Source: Silene latifolia (taxonomy: Eukaryota; Streptophyta; Magnoliopsida; Caryophyllales; Caryophyllaceae). Taken from it: DNA of 64,000 nucleotides. The stretch's first letter is position 1; every line of letters starts with the position of its first letter. A program made the position numbers and the translations under genes. Location of the stretch: positions 52,633,401 to 52,697,400 of the forward strand of contig NC_133529.1 of the NCBI RefSeq assembly GCF_048544455.1, written 5' to 3'. A model generated the notes under the pieces. It was not told the origin of the DNA and did no database searches. It saw only the letters and a list, made by a program, of their open reading frames with translations. Shown in pieces: positions 13,166 to 23,384 of this stretch.

Positions 13166-13693
13166 TTAATCAACATAATCATCTTGTAATTCCCCTGCGA
13201 TTAAGATAAATATTGGGAATTCAATATGTGGATTATTAGGAGACACTTGTTCCGCCTCCCATAAACGAGGCACAGTGGAAATATAATGCCGATATGTTCT
13301 TAATCGATTAATGTCACAACCGGTTGCAATCCATAAATATTGCACTTGTAACACATCATCCGTATAATAATTTTTCTGCCCAGCATCATCATCCTCATAT
13401 CTTGCCTGGAGTTTTCTCGCTTGACGAAAAGATTCCAGCTTCTTCCCAAAACCTTCAAACTCGATCATTGCGTAACCAAGAAAACCATAAACTTTAGTCC
13501 AAGCTGGTTGGACCTTTTTAACGTTCGTATAACCACCTTGATGAAGCATATCTCTCATCCAAGTAAAACTTCTCGAAAAAGCCTTACCATTGTCATCATA
13601 TTTGATTGGAAGGTTGTGTATAATACAGGTAATAGGATGGACATAGCGGGTATTTGATTGTGATTCGGCGGGTGTAGAAGACGACGACGACAT
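13166..13693 (-). CDS. XS-domain-like protein, 175 aa, inside the CACTA block
   Basis: An uninterrupted 175-codon ORF. After a Ser-rich leader (residues 2-16), residues 19-145 follow the pattern of the plant XS domain (rice gene X/SGS3; RNA-binding fold of SGS3, IDN2 and FDM proteins in RNA-directed DNA methylation): a beta strand with NLP (27-29) and DDNGK (33-37), then RDML (47-50), YTNVKKVQPAW (55-65), a central GFLGYAMIEF (70-79), GFGKKLESF (81-89), AGQKNYY (104-110) and a late YLWIA (119-123) with D127 and N129. The last corresponds to the family's YgWvAr.dDy motif. No zf-XS, coiled coil or XH domain follows. Length suggests a free-standing XS module. It lies 560 bp inside the CACTA-like terminus, transcribed away from it, as expected for a first ORF. 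Family call rests on pattern memory; capture from the host is inference. Confidence 0.6.
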   Translation of the reverse strand: MSSSSSTPAESQSNTRYVHPITCIIHNLPIKYDDNGKAFSRSFTWMRDMLHQGGYTNVKKVQPAWTKVYGFLGYAMIEFEGFGKKLESFRQARKLQARYEDDDAGQKNYYTDDVLQVQYLWIATGCDINRLRTYRHYISTVPRLWEAEQVSPNNPHIEFPIFILIAGELQDDYVD

Positions 13694-13869
13694 GGTGATC
13701 GAAGTGTAATATTTTTAATTAAATTATAGGCTATGATTAATTGAACTTTGAATTGGTGAATATGGTTAATTGATCACATTATAAGTGATATTTATAGGAA
13801 AATATGTATGCATGTGTGAATATAATAATGGACGGATAGTAATAATAGTCAAACAAGACAATGCATGCA

Positions 13870-14253
13870 ACGGTTCATTATTTATCATACATGCATCGGT
13901 TGAATATTAAACATTGAAAAAAGTATATAACGGTTATTTTTAACCCGTAAATGATAAATGACAACGGGTACAGAGGAACCGTTCTTTCATAATAAAAAAT
14001 GATAACGATTACAAGAAACCCATAGCTATAACATAACAGCGGGTACTAAAACCGTTGCTGGTATTAATTTAAAAACGGTTTTCGAAACGCCGTTTTCTTA
14101 AACTGGTAACGGTTGTCTAACAACCGTTGATAAGGGTGATTCTATAACGAGTTTTTGGAAACCGTTAAATGTTTTTAATAACGGTTTGTTAAATAACCGT
14201 TGTCACATTATAATAAGAACGGTTTTCAACGGAAACCGTTCTTCTTATTAGTG
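13870..14253. repeat. CACTA subterminal repeat region and terminus (right end of the CACTA block)
   Basis: At least a dozen AACGGTT/AACCGTT motifs in both orientations, several arranged as small inverted pairs (for example 14111-14128 and 14216-14240), lead to a terminus ATTAGTG at 14247-14253. Read on the minus strand the terminus is CACTAATAAGAACGG, the form of an En/Spm TIR. The next 3 bases (CGG) would be the target duplication. An alternative terminus, CATAGTG at 14341, cannot be excluded because ACGG motifs continue to 14310. The opposite end was not found. Confidence 0.55.
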
Positions 14254-14796
14254 CGGTATAGGTTTTTGCCAATATTTTGAAAACGGTAATCTAAGTGTCG
14301 TTATTAAATGCATTAAATCGTTGTGATACGCTCCATAGTGATGGTCAGATTTGGCGTAGTGGTTAAAGATCCTATTAAGTCAAATCAAACATATTGTAAA
14401 AAGGTTAACATATTCTAACTAATATGATAACAATATAACATGTTACACACATAATTCTGATAGGCTATGTCTCGCACCTAGCAAAGATAATTTTCCCTTG
14501 ACACAAATTAATGTAATACGAGGGGTCGAACACAAGGAGACGGGAATTGCGCTATGAAATGCTATGAATAGACTTTTATCAAGGTCGATAACGATTGATT
14601 GGTTTGTTTGGTTTGATGATTAGCAAATGAAACGATATAAAAATATATGATTAAAGGAGTTTAGGGAAGTCGGGTCACACATGCAGTTGTATATATATGT
14701 TCATGTTAAACTCGGAATAAATACATTGGCAATTGTTTAGGCTAAAGACATCCACCTCTCGATATTAGTGTCAACCATAGACCGGGTCCTAGAGAA

Positions 14797-15264
14797 CATT
14801 GTTGTTAAAATTGCGATCCGGATCGTAGGATCGTACGATCCTACGATCCAAAAAGTGGAAAACGATTCAAATTGTCGTAGGATCGTTTTGGTGGTAGGAT
14901 CGGTATAGGATCGGTCAGGATCAGGTAGGATCGGATAGGATCGTACAGGATCATATAGGATCGATGGTAGGATCGTTCAGGATCGTAAAATGCTTATTTG
15001 TGCAATAAATTTGTGAGTTGATTGCTCTTCTATACTTACAACTCTAAATTAAAGGTATATGTAATATATTGATATGATTATTAAGAATTTCATGTCATTA
15101 AATAAACTTTTTAACATTATACATCCCAAATTATACCAAAAAGTTTACATAAACTTGTTTATCCAAACTATTTGTAGGATCTTACGATCCTACGATTCGA
15201 TCCTGCGATTCGATCCTACCACCCCTTTTCGATCCAAAGTAGGATCTCGATCCTGACAACACTG
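14797..15264. mobile_element. hAT-type MITE built of GGATCG repeats, TSD CTAGAGAA
   Basis: 468 bp with terminal inverted repeats CATTGTTGTTA / CAGTGTTGTCA and a perfect 8-bp target duplication CTAGAGAA (14789-14796, 15265-15272), the signature of hAT elements. The interior holds about 20 copies of GGATCG/CGATCC, in the AGGATCG orientation on the left (14826-14990) and inverted on the right (15175-15256). It has no coding capacity. Confidence 0.9.
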
Positions 15265-15926
15265 CTAGAGAACTCTCGTTTTGACTAGGTCGTCGTACTA
15301 CGCATACTTAGTCTAATCCGATTCCGTGCCTCTTGACTTATAGAACGAATTAACAACCTTAATCTATGAACATGGCCACTAAACAAAGATTAATCATGAC
15401 GATACAAACATGTGATAGAAACAATTAGATAATATTATATCAACCTAATTTATTATTTTACATATATTAGTTATTGCATGGTTTCCCTAGTCCCTAGACT
15501 AAGGAAATTTAGCTACTCATATTGAAATGTGAACTACAAACTATGATGTATGAAATGCTAAACATGATTATGGAAATGATATAGTAGATTAAAGGGTGAA
15601 TTATGGAATATGAGAATTAACTATGTGATGGAATTAAAATACGTTAAACTAAATACTAATGATAAAGCTATGTAATAACTAAAATAGAAATGTAAACTAA
15701 ATAAACTAAAATTAGAATTACCGAATAAGGAATAGAACTTGAACTTGAAACACAATGAAATAACCAAATGGAACTTGAATAAGAACTTGTATTAAAAAGG
15801 AAATTGTTTATAACATGTAAATGTAAACTAACTATGAAAACTTAAGAGAATATTTGTGTGCTTTAGAATATAAGAAATGTGATATTGTACGATGGAAATA
15901 AGATGCCAATTAGGTCGGACCTAACT

Positions 15927-15990
15927 CTCTATTTATAGGGAGCTAGGACTTGAAACGTAAGCACTTAGGACAAGGTAACCCCGATCGGGG
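15927..15990 (-). promoter_or_regulatory. LTR core promoter: TATA box with upstream CCCCGATCGGGG palindrome
   Basis: On the minus strand CTATAAATAG (15929-15938) is preceded about 40 bp upstream by the perfect palindrome CCCCGATCGGGG (15979-15990) and a degenerate second copy (15998-16009). The arrangement is the same as in the LTRs of Athila A. Confidence 0.6.
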
Positions 15991-16457
15991 ATGCCAACCC
16001 CGATCAGGGTCGTGGCTCTCCAACTCGGTCCTCTTAATTCCTCTAGGTAATGCTCAAGGAGTCCAAGTTTGGTGTTTAATGCCCTGTTTAATCACCCGGT
16101 TAAGCTCTTCAATTGGCATCCAAAATTTCTACCTTAGTTGGACTTCAAATCTTGGGCTTGACTTTGCATAAGACTTTATTTTGCATTTCTCATTTTAATC
16201 CATATCTTTATGCATGCAAATACATGTAACCCTTCAAGGTTGGTCCAATGTTTGCTTCTTTACTTAGCCTTGCTTCCAGTTACTTGCACAAGTGATGAAA
16301 TAAGCTTCTAAAAGCTCAAATTCCTACAAAATGTGACAAACCATGCAAAGACAACTAGAATACAATATTAGCTCATAAAACCACTAAGATTAGTGCAAAT
16401 GACATGTATATTAGAGCCAAAGTATGGGGTAAAAGCATATATAAAATGGATACATCA

Positions 16458-18081
16458 ACTTCCATGTCACCATTTGTATCCCTATATGTTACCAGTTTAA
16501 GACCCCTTCAATTCTAAATAAACATATTCCACAATGGTTACATACACTGCTAATATGGTAACATTTTTACATATTGTAAAACGATTACATCTTCTAGTAA
16601 CATCTTAATTTATATACGGTTATGAAGACACTAAGAGAAGATGTGGTCACATAATGATCAACATTACTCAATAATGATTCTTAGATTTATTATCACAATC
16701 TCTACCCCGGGTCCCCATTAATTATTCCACATCATCGTTAGCATTTAAAATGATTTTTGCAGCAATACACTATTGATGAATGATGATTAGCTTGAACATA
16801 AAAACCCAATCCATTTAATTAATAACAAGTTACACTAACTATCACCATTATTAGTGTTGAAGTATAAATAATGAAGAAAGTTCTTTTTTTTGTACCTTTT
16901 ATTTTTAATAAAAAATGAAGATGAATTAGAAAATTGGGTTTCATGAAGAGGGTAAGTGAAAGAGATGAATGAAGTTGATGATAAAAAAAGGGATTAAATA
17001 AAAACGATCAATTTATGAGTGATGAACACTACAAAGTGTAGTATTGCAACGAAATGTTCGTACTTGGTATAATTCTAGCATATATAGAGATAAGAATATT
17101 AAATAAACTAGCTAGGTAGTGTAATAATAGCTTCCGCCTAGCATTAAAAGTTTGACAAAAATTTATTAATAAAAAAGAAATGAGCAGAGACCAACAGAGA
17201 CAAGTACACAACCACTTTTTGATTGATGGGTCAATTTGTATGAAAACAGGTTGATTTGGCCCGTCTTATTGTTTCAGACGGGTACTTCCGTCTGAAATAA
17301 GAATTTATGATCGAAGTAATAATTTGTCCAATAAGATCCATAATTGAAGAACTTGAGTGAAATTTAATTAGGTTTTAGAAGAGAGGGAAAAGAAAAATTT
17401 AAGGTTTTTTTTGGTTGAGGAAATGGTAGTGTTTGGAAACATTATGAAAAAATGTATGTGAAAGAGTAAAAAGTCGTATGTGAAAGAGTAACACCATTTT
17501 TTTTTACTTAATTTTAGTTCATTTCAATTTACATCAACTCTATTTAGTTTAGTTTAGTTCAGTTCAATTCAGCTTATTTCTTCACAAATTTACTCTTACT
17601 TTAATTTAGTTCAGTTCTTCATTTAAATCAAGAAAAAGAATTTTTGAATTAAAGCTTCATGCAGTTCAGTTCAGCTCTGTTAAGTCCAGTTTAGGTCAAC
17701 TCTTTTCAACCGAAAAGAATAAAGCCTAATGATAACCATATTACTGGATATAGGTATTACTAGACCTGGCAACCCCATGAGGCGATGAGGTTATGAGATT
17801 AAGTTGTCCCACATAGAGAAAATAAAAGGCTTATACTATGTTTATAAGTGATTCCACTCACTACTTAGTAACAAGACCTTGTGCTTTTGGGTTTAAGTAA
17901 GGACAAATAATGGCCCAAAGGTACACATGTCATCTTATTGGGGTTGTGTTACGACGATGGTGGGTCGGGTTGTTATAGATCAGTCTGGTCGACCCAGTTG
18001 GGTTTGTCACATTTTCTGGTTAGTTTGGATCGGGTCAGGTTATTTCCGGTTATAGCTTTCTTTCGGATCAAGCTGGTCGGG
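16458..18081. other. Gene-free stretch with a hairpin and simple repeats
   Basis: No coding region is convincing. 17265-17301 forms a hairpin whose arms are CTTATTGTTTCAGACGG and CCGTCTGAAATAAG, typical of the end of a palindromic MITE. 17500-17700 contains degenerate AGTTCAGTTC repeats. 17940-18081 contains repeated GGGTCGGGT-type sequence into which Athila A inserted. Confidence 0.6.
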
Positions 18082-19602
18082 TGGTAGGCCATGGCGCACA
18101 CCTAACAAAGATAATTTCTCTAGACACAAATTAATGTAGTAATAGGGGTTGAACACAAGGAGACGGGAACTGCATTATGAAATGCTATGAAAAGATTTCT
18201 ATCAAGGTCGATTACGATTGTTTTGATGATTAGCAAATAAAACGATGTAAACTATATGATTAAATGAGTCTAGGGGAGTCGGGTCACACATGCAATTGTA
18301 AATATATATTCATGCTAAACTCGGAATAATAACATTGTCAATTGTTTAGGCTTAAAGACACCCACCTCACGATATTAGTGTCAACCATAGACCGAGTCCT
18401 AGAGAAACTCCCGTTTATGACTAGGTCGTCCTACTACACATGCTTAGTCTAATCCGATTCCGTTCCTCTCGACTTATAGAACGAATTAACAAACTTAATC
18501 AATGAATAAGGCCTTTAAACAAAGATTAATCCTGACAATACAAACATGTGATAGAAATAATTAGACAATATTATATCTACCTAATTTATCATTTTACATA
18601 TATTAGATATTGCATGGCTTCCCTAGTCCTTAGACTAAGGAAAATTAGCTACTCATGTTGAAATGTAAACTACAAACTATGTTGTAAGGAATGCTAGACA
18701 TGATTATAGAAGTAAATAACTAAATGATGAATCATAAAATGTAATAACGAACTACGTGATATAATAAAAGTACTAATGACGAAACTATATGATAACTAAT
18801 AATGAAGACGTAAACTAAATAAACTAGAATTAGAATTACCGAAATAGAAATGGAACTTGCAAAGAAGAACAATTGAGAACCAAATGCTTGAATAAATTAG
18901 TACCAAATGTTTAACAACCAAATGCTTAACAATATTAAAACTAAAATGAATACTAAGAGAGAATTTTTTGCTTAAGGCTAATAGAGAGTGAAATAGTGTA
19001 TGAAGACGTATGAAAAAGGTATCCCTAATGACGGATTAAGGCCCCTATTTATAATAAAATAGGGGCATAACGTAGAGGTCCAAAACAGGGTCAACCCCGA
19101 TCGGGGTTGCCAGCCCCGATCGGGGGCGTAGCATTCCAGGCATTTTCCTTTAACTTCTTGATTAAATGTTGAGGAAATCCAATGTTTGCGATAAATGTCC
19201 CTAAATGTACCCGGGTAAATGCTTAATCTATCAACTTAAGAGCTTCCAAAGAGAATCCTAAGCTTGATCTTTTCCACATGAATTTGGACATCTCATTGGG
19301 TTCTTTGTATGATCATTTGTATTTATCAATCCATTGCTCCATACTTTCTTCCTTGGGCTTGGAAACACATCTTCCATGATCATGCTTGGTCCATCTTGTT
19401 TCCACTTAGCTTAGTGAACTCGATGCTTACTAATATGATAGGAAAAAGCCTCTAAATGCTTAGATTCCTACAAAATGTAACAAAATACAAGTAACAAACC
19501 TAGAACACAAGATTAGCTCACAAATATACTAATTAAAGTAAGAACTGCAATTAAAACCGAGCTAAAATGACAGGTAAAAGTATATATAAAATGAACACAT
19601 CA
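18082..19602 (-). repeat. 3' LTR of Athila A
   Basis: 1521 bp, complete. It reads TGATGTGTTC... on the minus strand and ends at the GGCCTACCA equivalent. It is homologous to the solo LTR at 14458 and to both pieces of the right LTR. Confidence 0.9.
19044..19131 (-). promoter_or_regulatory. LTR promoter: TATAAATAGG with two CCCCGATCGGGG palindromes upstream
   Basis: The TATA box is at 19044-19053. The palindromes at 19095-19106 and 19114-19125 lie about 40-70 bp upstream in transcription sense. The same module recurs in the right LTR (palindrome 50987-50998, TATA near 50938) and in the solo LTR. A 43-bp segment around it (19089-19131) matches 23031-23073 in inverted orientation. Confidence 0.6.
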
Positions 19603-19617
19603 AACTCCCCCAAGCTA
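19603..19617 (-). other. Polypurine tract of Athila A
   Basis: On the minus strand this reads TAGCTTGGGGGAGTT, directly upstream of the 3' LTR start TGATGTG. Confidence 0.85.
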
Positions 19618-21010
19618 AACACTTGCTTTTCCCCAAGCAAGAAACCATATCCCATCAATTGCAATATCCTAAAACAAGCTAAGCATAATGATTCAAAACC
19701 CGAGACAACATGCGCAAGGAATAATGCAAAAACATGGATGGGATTTACACGACGGCGTAGCATGAAAGACTTTGAACGAACCTTTAAGCTCTTGCATGAT
19801 TTTTTGACTAATGGACTCTCACGATGCACTCAAACTCATTTGTATGTGAAAGGACATTTTTGTGTGAAAACACTCACTTATCCTCGACTCATGAGAATGT
19901 GCCCGCAATCTAATATGGTAATCATTTCAAAACTACAAGCCAAAAACAATCATATGAAAGCATGAAAAAAAAAGCCAAATGGGTAAGAAGAAGGATAAAA
20001 GACATGGGTAGAAAGGGGAACAAATGAATTATGGAAATGTGGAGCTTAAGTTAAGCTAGAAACTATCCAAAATGAAAGGATGCTCAATCCCGAAACTAAC
20101 CTAATAATACCGATATAAATCATAAGAATGCTCTTTCCTTTCTTTCTCATCATTTTTCATTTTTTTTCAATTCTCTCTCTTTCATTTTTTTTTTCTCTTT
20201 TCTCATTTCTTTTTCAAGAGCATTAAGACCAAACTCAGGTTGATATTTCAAAATAAAACAAATCCCAAATGAGCACCCAAACACAACTCATTAAAGCTAC
20301 TAGCTCAACAAGGTAGGCAATTTTTATATGTTGCTAGGGATTAATTTTGTGAACGGGTTTAAAAAGGCAAAATTAATTATGTGAATGGCTCCAAAATACT
20401 AACAACATATGAATACATGCTTATAAAGAGATGAAATGAAGACCATACTTGTGCATTTTGATGAAACACACACCATAAGAAGACCTACACTCACCAAAGA
20501 GAGACCGGATATGGATGCATCGGTCAAAGAGGTTCTACCTTACCAATTTTGTAGTTTGCCAATAGTCAAGATCAAGCCTATTTGGTTCATTTTCCATCTC
20601 TCACCTACTATGTCAAGAAATCCCCATGTAGCAATTATCTCATCATAAAAGAATAAATCATTAGATATAAGCTATCATTAGGATAAATAAGAGGGAAAGT
20701 AGGCTAAAAGCAAGCAAAAACACACAATTTCTCTCAAAATTTTCAAATTTTCTACATGCAAACTACACTACAATGCAAATGCAATCTCCCCCCAAGCTAA
20801 ACACAATATTGTCCTCAATGTGCCAACAATTAAATTACCCAACTAAACCATAAAAATGGCTCAAAGCACATAAACAAGAAGGACAAGAGGTCATATTTAA
20901 TGGGTTGCGAGAAAATAAACTTAAGTGCAAAGCAAAGAAAACTTACTAGACTAGCTAGCCTCCCCCCCAAGCTAGTATGTATACGGGGGACTCCTCCTTT
21001 CATCATTCAT
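19618..21010 (-). other. Non-coding 3' region of Athila A, between the env-like ORF and the polypurine tract
   Basis: About 1.4 kb without a convincing ORF. It includes a pyrimidine-rich tract (20135-20215, TTTCTTTCTCATC-type) and several CCCCCAAGCTAAACAC phrases (19609, 20788) that resemble polypurine tracts on the minus strand. The long untranslated region after the env-like ORF is usual for Athila. Confidence 0.6.
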
Positions 21011-22601
21011 TTAAGAAAAGGGCCAAAAATTGAACCCCTTCTTTCCTTTCTTCTTACCACTACCACTTCCGGATGCTTCTCCTTGATGACCACTTCCACT
21101 AGAATCATCCCCTTGGAGAGGAGTGACATATTCACCAATGATTTGGCCACTATCGAGTCCATATCCATAACTACTATAACCACCATAGCCACCATACCCT
21201 CCATTAAATGCCTCAACTCTATAATCCGAACCACAAAAATCCGGACCGGGAGCATATGTAGTATAAGTACCTGCATCATGGTTAGGAGGGGGAGTAGGAG
21301 GATGAAATCCACCCGGGGGATAAGTATAAAATGAAGGGTTTGGCTCCTCAGGTCGAACTACTACTTGCCTAGAAAAATGATCATATATGGGATGCAATGC
21401 AAGTCTTTGGTCATCACGAATGGTATTAATATTAAGACTAAGATCACGCATCATGTCCATCATGTCAATACTAGAGGTGGAATGACGTGCTTGAGAGGGT
21501 TGACCTCTCTCACGCCGCTCAACGGTGGTAGGTGCCTCACCTCATAGAGGCAAGTGATAAATAGGTCGAGTAAAAGGGGCACTCCCATGATAGGGCTTGG
21601 TATGGACTAAGGCCTTTATTTCTTTCTTCTCTTCCGGTATACTAAATGAGTCTTGTCTACCAATTTTTCAAACCATGTTTGGATGAGAATCCCGAAACCA
21701 ATTGCAAGATAGGAAGTAGTCATAGTCAAGTCCAACCCCTTTTTCCTTTGTGATAAGTAACGTCTCAAGTCGGTGGTCTCTTGGTTAAAGAAGCATAAGT
21801 GTTGAGCAATTTTAGTAACCAATCCTCCTAAGACAATTGAAATATTTTTCGGGTTACATTGCTTTGTCAAATGTACCGCAAAGTGGTAAGGGATGTTGAT
21901 CCCCCATTTATAATCACCATTGACATTAAGAAATGCACCCAAAATCTCAATCTCTATTTTCCTCACCGAATGAGGCTCATTTCTCCCAAAGAATGTCCAC
22001 CCCATAAACCTTTGCCAAACACGAATGTCGGGGTAATGAATGTATTGGTGAGGGACATGGTCCCAATCTTTAAAAGGGAAGTGAGAAATGCAATTCCATG
22101 TAATAACCGGGTTGTAAGAGTCGGGTAATTCAACGGGCAAGTCTTGATAAGGCAATTGGAAAATGGTAGCAAATTCTGCTAAGTTCAATTGATGGTCATT
22201 ATTAAACAACCGGAAAGTCAAAAAATGTATAAAACCTTCTTTTTTCGACTTATGAAATTCAAAAGAGCTCAAGAACTCAAGTATGAGTTCGAGAAAGGTC
22301 TTATTTTCCATGGTGTAACAATGTTTCATGCCAAGGTTCTTAACCAATGCCTTAACATTCTTTTCTATACCAATATTGTTTAAAGAAGCTTGATTAATGA
22401 ACTTAGTCGGTTTCATACCTTTGTTGTGTAAGATGACCCAATTGTCCCATTGTTTTTTACAATTAAAGATCACTCCGGGAAATTGCGGATCGTGCCATTC
22501 TGGTACCTCTTCCATTTGAACATCCTTCGCAGCCGAGAGGATTCCACATCACCTCTTCTCCTCTTTGAAGAACCTTGGGTAGGAGGTCTTCTTGGTGCCA
22601 T
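21011..22601 (-). pseudogene. Athila env-like (ATHILA ORF1-type) protein, frameshifted
   Basis: This is the third-position ORF of Athila retrotransposons, of the family named ATHILA ORF-1; the biochemical role is unknown. The probable start is 22601 (MAPRRPPTQGSSKRRRGD), which runs into a stop by 22466. The main reading frame, 22515-21616 (299 codons), is shifted relative to it. It contains the conserved Trp/Phe-rich core: FRLFNNDHQLNLAEFATIF near residues 100-120, a YIHYPDIRVWQRFMG segment near 160, and VLGGLVTKIA near 228. A separate frame 21463-21011 continues to a Gly/Tyr-rich tail (GGYGGYGGYSSYGYG) and a basic end. It has at least one stop and one or two frameshifts, and is unlikely to be functional. 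Confidence 0.75.
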
Positions 22602-23384
22602 TTTTCTGAAATTTTAAGAAAAAAATTCATCTTAAGGCAAACCAAAATCCATCCAAATAGACATAATAGAACAAATTAGTGAACTAATTCATCCGATAAA
22701 CATTAATAGAGCCTAATACAATCAATTTATAGAAAAAACAAGCACAAAATCAATTTCCCCCAATTTGAGTTAGGGTTTGATAAACTTGATTGACTTGATT
22801 AAAATGGATGAAATCAAAGAGAAAAGAGAGGAATACTTACTTGGTGATGCTAAATGATGAATGAATCTTGCAAAATGATGAAGAAAGTAGTGTTTTATAG
22901 TGATTTAAAGTGAAGAAATGAAGAAAAATGATAGAGTAGAGGGAAAGGGGAGTACCGTCGGGATGGAGGAGATCATAGAATAATTTTTTGTCTTACCCGT
23001 CTAACAAAATAAAGCCAAAAAAACGAGAAACCACGTCCCTGATCGGGGCTGGCAACCTCGATCGGGGTTGACCAGTCCTATGCTGACTTTTTCGCTTCCT
23101 CCGTATTTTATATATCCTGTCCCATTTTTGAAACTTACGTCCCCGAACGAGGTTTTTGCATAGGGAAGCGTGATTTTTCTCCTTTAAGCCTCCTTTTCTT
23201 TATTTTTTACCTATAAATCACAAAACAAAACACCGTCAAGTCTAGTAATTTATTTCTAATTCTACGAAAAATAATAAATTGCGGAAAATTAAAAACAAAA
23301 ATAAATAAAAGCAAATAAAAAGCTTGGGTTGCCTTCCAAGAAGCGCTGGTTTAATGTCCCGCACGACGTAAAAAGTGTATTTGA
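22602..23384 (-). other. Junction between gag-protease and env-like ORF of Athila A: pol missing, env leader present
   Basis: RT, RNase H and integrase should lie here but the interval is only about 0.8 kb. A short remnant near 23370-23300 (TLNQRFLEGNP on the minus strand) resembles the segment that ends the Athila pol region. The rest is a leader with a TATA-like CTATAAAACAC near 22900 and the inverted GATCGGGG segment at 23031-23073. Confidence 0.6.
23031..23073 (-). repeat. 43-bp copy of the LTR palindrome module, inverted, in the env leader
   Basis: 39 of 43 positions match 19089-19131, in opposite orientation. It contains CCCCGATCGAGG and CCCCGATCAGGG, degenerate versions of the LTR palindromes. 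Confidence 0.75.

Larger units (their letters stand above)
14458..16457 (-). mobile_element. Solo LTR of an Athila-type element, carrying a hAT MITE
   Basis: It is bounded TGATAGGCTATG ... GGATACATCA on the plus strand (minus-strand LTR TG...CA). It is closely related to the LTRs of Athila element A (18082-19602 and 26294-26828 plus 50503-51494). The flanks are AATTC (14453-14457) and ACTTC (16458-16462), a one-mismatch target duplication. Without the nested MITE and its 8-bp duplication it is about 1.52 kb, matching the left LTR of A. Confidence 0.85.

Noticed and set aside
14342..14370. TGGCGTAGTGG resembling a tRNA/SINE A box
   Set aside because: No B box or acceptor-stem partner follows within 100 bp, so no tRNA or SINE is supported.
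17029..17211. 60-codon minus frame with hydrophobic Cys-rich start
   Set aside because: Short, without homologous pattern, in a gene-free AT-rich stretch.
20900..21334. 144-codon plus-strand frame rich in Thr/Ile
   Set aside because: Antisense shadow of the Gly/Tyr-rich tail of the Athila A env-like ORF.
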